Shown here: piece after piece, positions 31,902 to 35,542 of the stretch
How the letters are laid out: each line of letters begins with the position of its first letter
Position numbering within the stretch: position 1 is the first letter of the stretch
NCBI GenBank assembly: GCA_030431825.1
Contig: JAUIIJ010000041.1
Span: 1 to 35,542 of the forward strand
Length of the DNA stretch: 35,542 bases
From: Alphaproteobacteria bacterium
Lineage (GTDB): Bacteria > Pseudomonadota > Alphaproteobacteria > Rhodobacterales > Rhodobacteraceae
Direction: 5' to 3'
Position numbers and translations under genes: made by a program
Notes under the pieces: model-generated
Seen by the model: the letters and a program-made list of their open reading frames with translations, nothing else
Told to the model about the DNA's origin: nothing
Database searches by the model: none

Positions 31902-32963
31902 ATGGCGACGCGCGAGGCGGTTCTGGCCGAACTGAAACAGATCACGGATCCCGCTAGCGGTCAGGATATTGTCGCTGCCGGGATCGTGCGGGCGCTGAAC
32001 GTCGAAGGCGATGCGGTGCGGTTCGTGCTGGAAATCGACCCGGCGCATGCCAAGGTAATGGAACCCGTTCGCGCAGACGCGGAGGCGCGGGTCAAGGCGC
32101 TGGATGGCATCCGCAGCGTGTCGGCGATGATGACCGCACATAGCGACAAGGCACCGCCCGATCTGAAACCGTCCAAGCCGGCGCAACCCAAGGGTCCGCA
32201 AAAGGTGCCGGGTGTCGAGCGGATCATCGCCATTGCCTCGGGCAAGGGCGGTGTCGGCAAATCGACGGTCTCGGCGAACCTGGCCTGTGCTCTTGCCGCC
32301 GAGGGGCGGCGCGTCGGGCTGCTGGACGCGGATGTCTACGGCCCCAGCCAGCCGCGCATGCTGGGCGTTTCCGGACGTCCCGCCAGCCCGGATGGCAAGA
32401 CCATCCTGCCGCTGCGCAATCACGGCGTCACGATGATGTCGCTTGGTTTGATGACCAACGAAAACCAGGCGGTCGTGTGGCGCGGACCCATGCTGATGGG
32501 GGCGCTGCAGCAGATGATGATGCAGGTGCAATGGGGCGCGCTGGATGTGTTGGTGGTCGATCTGCCGCCGGGCACCGGCGACGTGCAACTGACCCTGTGT
32601 CAGAAATTCGCCGTCGACGGCGCTGTCATCGTCAGCACGCCGCAGGACGTGGCGCTGTTGGACGCGCGCAAGGCGATCGACATGTTCCGGCAGCTGAACA
32701 CGCCGATTCTCGGTATGATCGAGAACATGAGCACGCATATCTGCTCGAATTGCGGTCATGAAGAGCACGTATTCGGGCATGGAGGCGTCGTTGCCGAAGC
32801 CGAAAAACTGGGCGTGCCGCTGCTCTCGGAAATTCCGCTGCACCTCGATATCCGGCTTGCCGCCGACGGGGGCGCGCCGGTCGTGGTAAGCAAACCCGAC
32901 AGCCCGCAGGCCGAAGCGTTTCGCCATGTGGCCCGCAACCTGATCGCCAAGGGCCAGTCATGA
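31902..32963 (+). CDS. Mrp/NBP35-type iron-sulfur carrier ATPase
   Basis: 353 residues. N-terminal MIP18/FeS-assembly-like domain (about 5-80), then a deviant Walker A IASGKGGVGKST (111-122), LLDADVYGPSQPRML, DLPPGTGDVQLTL, and the Fe-S binding pair CSNC (281-284) near HVFGHGG. Mrp (ApbC) proteins bind and transfer [4Fe-4S] clusters to targets in the cytoplasm. Here it is in operon with DUF6494, a BPL/LPL-like protein and DUF6505, downstream of FDH genes, so FDH or the polyferredoxin may be its client. The stop overlaps the next start by four bases. Confidence 0.93.
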   Translation: MATREAVLAELKQITDPASGQDIVAAGIVRALNVEGDAVRFVLEIDPAHAKVMEPVRADAEARVKALDGIRSVSAMMTAHSDKAPPDLKPSKPAQPKGPQKVPGVERIIAIASGKGGVGKSTVSANLACALAAEGRRVGLLDADVYGPSQPRMLGVSGRPASPDGKTILPLRNHGVTMMSLGLMTNENQAVVWRGPMLMGALQQMMMQVQWGALDVLVVDLPPGTGDVQLTLCQKFAVDGAVIVSTPQDVALLDARKAIDMFRQLNTPILGMIENMSTHICSNCGHEEHVFGHGGVVAEAEKLGVPLLSEIPLHLDIRLAADGGAPVVVSKPDSPQAEAFRHVARNLIAKGQS

Positions 32964-33670
32964 TCGCGACGCCACGCTTTCCACCCTTGATGGTCGGCGT
33001 GGCGGCAGAGGGGCAAGGCGACCCGTTCGATCTGGCGCGTGAGATGGCGGCGCGTGGATGTGACAGCGGCACCATCGTGCACAACGTCCAGGCCGACCGC
33101 CTGCGCGCCGCAATGGTCTTTGCGCCGGAAATCACGATTGAAGATGCCATGGCGATGCTGCCGTTATGCGCCGTCGGATTTCAGAATGCGCTTGGCGCCC
33201 TGTCGCCGCCCGAAGTGGGCGTACATCTCGAATGGGATGGCGGCATCCGGGTGAACGGTGCGCATTGCGGCCGCCTGCGGGCATCGGCAGCGCGGGCGGG
33301 CGCGAACGAAGTGCCAGACTGGCTGGTCATCGGGCTGGATCTGACCATTCTGCAGACCGGCGACAACCCGGGGGAAGCTCCCGATGTTACTGCCCTCCAT
33401 GACGAAGGCTGTGCCGATGTGGACTCCGTGCTCCTCCTTGAAAGCTGGGCGCGTCACTGCCTGGTCTGGATCAATCGCTGGAGCGAAGAGGGCAATGCGC
33501 CGCTGCACGCCGCCTGGTCCGGCCTGTTGCATGGTGTCGGCCAACCGGTCGCATATGCGGGGCGGAGCGGCTGCCTGCTTGGCACGGACGAGCGTTTCGG
33601 TATGCTGCTGCGCGATGACGCGACCACGCACCTGGTCCCGCTGAGCACCCTGCTGGGAGAAGACAGATGA
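32960..33670 (+). CDS. Biotin/lipoate ligase-like protein (DUF4444 type)
   Basis: 236 residues. The middle resembles the biotin/lipoate protein ligase fold (AMLPLCAVGFQNALGALSPP, then HLEWDGGIRVNGAHCGRLRA, equivalent to the KWPND...G-K-L-A-G region of BirA); the C-terminal 60 residues fit DUF4444 (GTDERFGMLLRDD). The catalytic lysine of KWPND is not there (LEWDGG), nor is a GRGRRG loop, so classical biotinylation or lipoylation is doubtful. No biotin or lipoyl acceptor gene is near. Overlaps mrp and DUF6505 by four bases each, so its role is tied to theirs. Confidence 0.75.
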   Translation: MIATPRFPPLMVGVAAEGQGDPFDLAREMAARGCDSGTIVHNVQADRLRAAMVFAPEITIEDAMAMLPLCAVGFQNALGALSPPEVGVHLEWDGGIRVNGAHCGRLRASAARAGANEVPDWLVIGLDLTILQTGDNPGEAPDVTALHDEGCADVDSVLLLESWARHCLVWINRWSEEGNAPLHAAWSGLLHGVGQPVAYAGRSGCLLGTDERFGMLLRDDATTHLVPLSTLLGEDR

Positions 33671-34146
33671 AACTGGCCCGCGCCATTCATTTCGATGACA
33701 GTGATCGCAACGTGTTCAGCAACCCGGCGCGCACCGCTGAATGGTGTATCTCTGGCGGGTTCGAGTTTTCCAACTGGACCGAGGCCGATCTGCACGGCAA
33801 GGCCCGACAGGCCTTTGCCAACGGCTGGCTTGGTCTGGAAACATTCGGCCGGGTGACATTCGTGGCGGTCACGCAGGTGCAACCGAGCGAGGTCACGGTG
33901 CTGACCGACGCCCTTGCGCGGCATTTCGTCGAACTCTACGGTGCCCCGTCGATGGACGAGGCGCGCGCCGTTGCGCAGCAAGAAATCGCGCATATGGCCG
34001 AACTCTGCGAAGAACATGATGCCAATACGCTGATCACGGTGGCACGGGACCTGACAGACGCCGGGGTGCGCGAAGCCTACCGCACCATCAAGTCACAGTC
34101 TGCGGGACTGGACCAGTTTGCCGTGCATGGATCGCCCGGCGATTAG
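33667..34146 (+). CDS. DUF6505 protein
   Basis: 159 residues. Opening MKLARAIHFDDSDRNVFSNP, then EWCISGGFEFSNWTEADL and RQAFANGWLGLETFGRVTFV, the pattern of DUF6505 proteins found after Mrp and BPL-like genes. Cytoplasmic, no metal motif seen, rich in acidic residues. Last gene of the DUF6494-mrp-BPL-like-DUF6505 operon; its stop overlaps the convergent flavin reductase stop by four bases. The function is unknown. Confidence 0.8.
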   Translation: MKLARAIHFDDSDRNVFSNPARTAEWCISGGFEFSNWTEADLHGKARQAFANGWLGLETFGRVTFVAVTQVQPSEVTVLTDALARHFVELYGAPSMDEARAVAQQEIAHMAELCEEHDANTLITVARDLTDAGVREAYRTIKSQSAGLDQFAVHGSPGD

Positions 34147-34652
34147 GCCTGTTCGTCAAAGCCGCTGAAGCCGCCATATTGTCCTGATTTGTGCAACAGC
34201 CCGGTGCCCTGGCGGCGCATGACGCGCTGCACCTCGCCGACGATGATCGTGTGATCCCCGGCGTCATGCAGAGCGGCCTGCCGACAATCGAACCGCGCGA
34301 TGCACCCCTGCAGGATCGGCACGCCTGCGCCATCCGGCTGCCAGATGGTGGGTGAAAAATCGGTGCCGACACGAGAGAAATGCAGCGCCAAGTCCATCTG
34401 GTCCTCGGCGAGAATGTGGATCGCGTAATCTTGCGCCGTGGCAAAGGCGTTGTACCGTTTCGAGTGCTTGGCCGCGCACCAGAGCACCATGGCCGGTTCG
34501 AGCGAGACAGAGGCAAATGAATTCGCCGTCATCGCCAGGGGGCCATCCTCTGTCGCGGTCGTGACCACCGTGACGCCGGTGCCGAAACACCCGAGCGCCA
34601 TGCGATAGGCGCGACTGGTGTCAGGGCCGGGAACGATGGTAAGGTCGGACAT
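34143..34652 (-). CDS. Flavin reductase (HpaC-like)
   Basis: 169 residues, start ATG 34652 with AGGAG nine bases before; an in-frame ATG at 34691 is less likely. Members of the flavin reductase FMN-binding split-barrel family use NAD(P)H to make free reduced flavin for two-component monooxygenases. Seen: RMALGCFGTGVTVVTT, GPLAMTANSFASVSLEPAMV, YAIHILAEDQ, HTIIVGEVQRV. No monooxygenase partner adjoins it; the large FMO and PobA in this window carry their own reductase function. Confidence 0.85.
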   Translation of the reverse strand: MSDLTIVPGPDTSRAYRMALGCFGTGVTVVTTATEDGPLAMTANSFASVSLEPAMVLWCAAKHSKRYNAFATAQDYAIHILAEDQMDLALHFSRVGTDFSPTIWQPDGAGVPILQGCIARFDCRQAALHDAGDHTIIVGEVQRVMRRQGTGLLHKSGQYGGFSGFDEQA

Positions 34653-34870
34653 GAACACGTGCTCCTGTTGATCTGAACAGTTGCGTGCCATGCCTGCCGG
34701 GGTTTGTCCATGCCTCGCACCCGCTTCTGCACGCGGTGGCGCCGCCCGATCACAGCAGGCATTGCAGATCGGCCCCGGCGGCAGGGTGGTATCCGCTGCG
34801 GCAAGTCAGTCACCCGGCTGCGCCGAAGCGCGGTCGGAAAAGGTCAGCGTTGCAACGGTCGTTTTCCAGC

Positions 34871-34900
34871 TTGCAATACCGCGCATGTTCCGGCACATAT
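34871..34900 (+). promoter_or_regulatory. Promoter of tRNA-Ser
   Basis: TTGCAA (34871-34876) and ACATAT (34895-34900), 18 bases apart, place transcription start just before the tRNA at 34910. The other part of the gap, 34653-34870, holds nothing that I recognise. Confidence 0.45.
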
Positions 34901-34909
34901 CGCCCCGAC

Positions 34910-34999
34910 GGAGAGGTGGCCGAGTGGTCGAAGGCGCACGCCTGGAAAGTGTGTAGGCGGGAGACCGTCTCCAGGGTTCGAATCCCTGTCTCTCCGCCA
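34910..34999 (+). tRNA. tRNA-Ser (anticodon GGA)
   Basis: A complete class II tRNA with encoded CCA. Acceptor stem GGAGAGG (34910-34916) with TCTCTCC (34989-34995), D-arm GGCCGAGTGGTCGAAGGC, anticodon stem CACGC/GTGTG with anticodon GGA at 34944-34946, a long variable arm (GCGGGAGACCGTC region), T-loop GGTTCGAATCC. It reads UCC/UCU serine codons. Its 3' end is also read in antisense by a recombinase frame. Confidence 0.96.
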
Positions 35000-35026
35000 T
35001 TCCCGAACAAAAGTGGGAACTGCTGA

Positions 35027-35046
35027 GCGCTCGACTTGTCGAGCGC
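35027..35046. repeat. Perfect inverted repeat beside the tRNA 3' end
   Basis: Nine-base arms GCGCTCGAC and GTCGAGCGC with two bases between, 27 bases after the tRNA, followed by CGACAGCCTTTT. It can serve as the tRNA terminator on the plus strand and also lies in the recombinase coding tail; an attachment-site role is possible. Confidence 0.55.
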
Positions 35047-35418
35047 CGACAGCCTTTTCAATCTGACCTCGCCGTCCCCTTATTCGTATCAAATCTTCGC
35101 CGACTTCGATGTTGTCGATGAATGACCGGAGGTAGCTCCGCTTTTCGCCTATCGAACCATCTTCGATCGCAGTGCGAAGTGTGCGAACGAATTTGACGAT
35201 GCTGGCATGCGTTACCTTTGATTCCGGTGATAGCTCCGCGGCAACTTGAGCCAGCTCCCGTTGCTTCTGCTTGTGAATTTCCTTGGCCTCGCGGTAATGC
35301 TCTTGAAAATCTTCATCCTGAGGATCTTCAAGCCCAGCTTTCACCAAGGAAATTAGTTTGTCCAAACTCCTTTTGGCGGCCAGCGCTTCTTCCTCACGAA
35401 CAACGATGCGCTTTTTTA

Positions 35419-35542
35419 GGGTCAGGACCCATTGATTTCCTTGGGATGTCGTGATTCACGGCTCGGAAAACGGAGCGGTGACATGAGCGACCTTTTCTGG
35501 CTGACCGACGAGCAGATGTCCAGGCTTTCCCCTTTCTTCCCC
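35419..35542 (+). mobile_element. IS5-family insertion sequence, left part
   Basis: The left end is placed at GGGTCAGGACCC (35419-35430), itself an inverted repeat, because the recombinase frame stops making sense there and a transposase start follows. The preceding TTTTTTA gives a possible TTA or TTAG-like target as used by IS5-group elements. The right end is beyond the window. Confidence 0.6.
35483..35542 (+). CDS. IS5-family transposase, N-terminal fragment
   Basis: Twenty codons from ATG 35483 are visible, MSDLFWLTDEQMSRLSPFFP, the standard opening of IS5-family (IS1031/IS427-like) transposases. The rest is outside the window, so whether it is intact is unknown. GGAGCGG precedes the start. 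Confidence 0.8.
   Translation, partial: MSDLFWLTDEQMSRLSPFFP

Larger units (their letters stand above)
34844..35418 (-). pseudogene. Site-specific recombinase, C-terminal part, cut by an IS5-type element
   Basis: A minus-strand open frame enters from about 35418 and shows the C-terminal coiled and tail region of large serine recombinases: VVREEEALAAKRSLDKLISL, SFIDNIEVGEDLIRI, and SAVPTFVREWRRDRDSNPG. The last part is antisense to the tRNA-Ser 3' end, and the frame stays open across the whole tRNA to a stop at 34844-34846. Recombinases whose C-terminus is encoded by a tRNA attachment site are known from integrated islands. The catalytic domain is not in the window, and the frame is broken at about 35419 where an insertion sequence begins. 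Confidence 0.7.

Noticed and set aside
34810..35061. Minus-strand frame beginning near the tRNA and reading GIRTLETVSRLHTFQ
   Set aside because: It is a well-known false protein made from the antisense of a serine tRNA; the recombinase frame there is kept because its upstream part matches a family.

Overview
The window is GC-rich alphaproteobacterial DNA, most likely from the Rhodobacterales (roseobacter/Paracoccus-like group). This rests on the pca/pob gene order with a PcaQ-type regulator, a GTTC-N7-GTTC LexA box before uvrA, the DUF3305/DUF3306/TorD formate dehydrogenase (FDH) operon, and DUF6494/DUF6505 neighbours. All assignments come from reading the sequence and recalled family knowledge; no search was run.

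Layout. (1) 1-1340 is mobile-element debris: an IS481-type transposase tail, a frameshifted and internally deleted IS3-type OrfB and an IS66 scrap. It is followed at 1342-2160 by an ORF that joins a serine-resolvase N-terminus in frame to an IclR effector domain. (2) 2304-3825 is a TetR regulator with a palindromic operator and an EamA exporter. (3) 3966-9853 is the protocatechuate/4-hydroxybenzoate block: pcaB, pcaQ (divergent), pobA, pcaC, pcaH, pcaG and a BKACE-family gene, closed by a terminator. pcaD, pcaIJ and pcaF are absent. (4) 10028-13667 holds an AcoR-like regulator whose AAA+ domain is degenerate, a 24-bp palindrome, and a SnoaL-like/flavin monooxygenase fusion. (5) 13928-19311 holds an orphan RTX protein with 17 nonapeptide repeats, SOS-controlled uvrA, a small secreted protein and a VOC enzyme. 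(6) 28750 down to 19376 is a ten-gene minus-strand FDH operon: DUF3305, DUF3306, TorD chaperone, TAT-target peptide, catalytic, Fe-S and cytochrome b subunits, a WD40-cytochrome c protein, a 43-residue membrane protein, and an excisionase-type HTH/PBP_like regulator. (7) 28962-34146 carries a polyferredoxin, a convergent TupA-like/cytochrome c fusion, and a tight operon DUF6494-Mrp-BPL/LPL-like-DUF6505. A flavin reductase follows on the minus strand. (8) 34910-34999 is tRNA-Ser(GGA). A recombinase 3' part reads antisense through it and is cut by an IS5-type element at about 35419, so an island probably starts here and runs off the window.

Working together. The aromatic block would take 4-hydroxybenzoate to protocatechuate (PobA) and on to the beta-ketoadipate enol-lactone (PcaGH, PcaB, PcaC); the BKACE enzyme may cleave beta-ketoadipate with acetyl-CoA. 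The FDH region looks like a complete periplasmic, TAT-exported, cysteine-type formate dehydrogenase with maturation factors and unusual c-type cytochromes. Its last gene has a domain whose relatives are linked to oxyanion (molybdate/tungstate) recognition, and a nearby cytochrome fusion has a TupA-like N-terminus. This suggests, as inference, a metal-responsive FDH system with a WD40-cytochrome electron partner. It is the best candidate here for an undescribed system.
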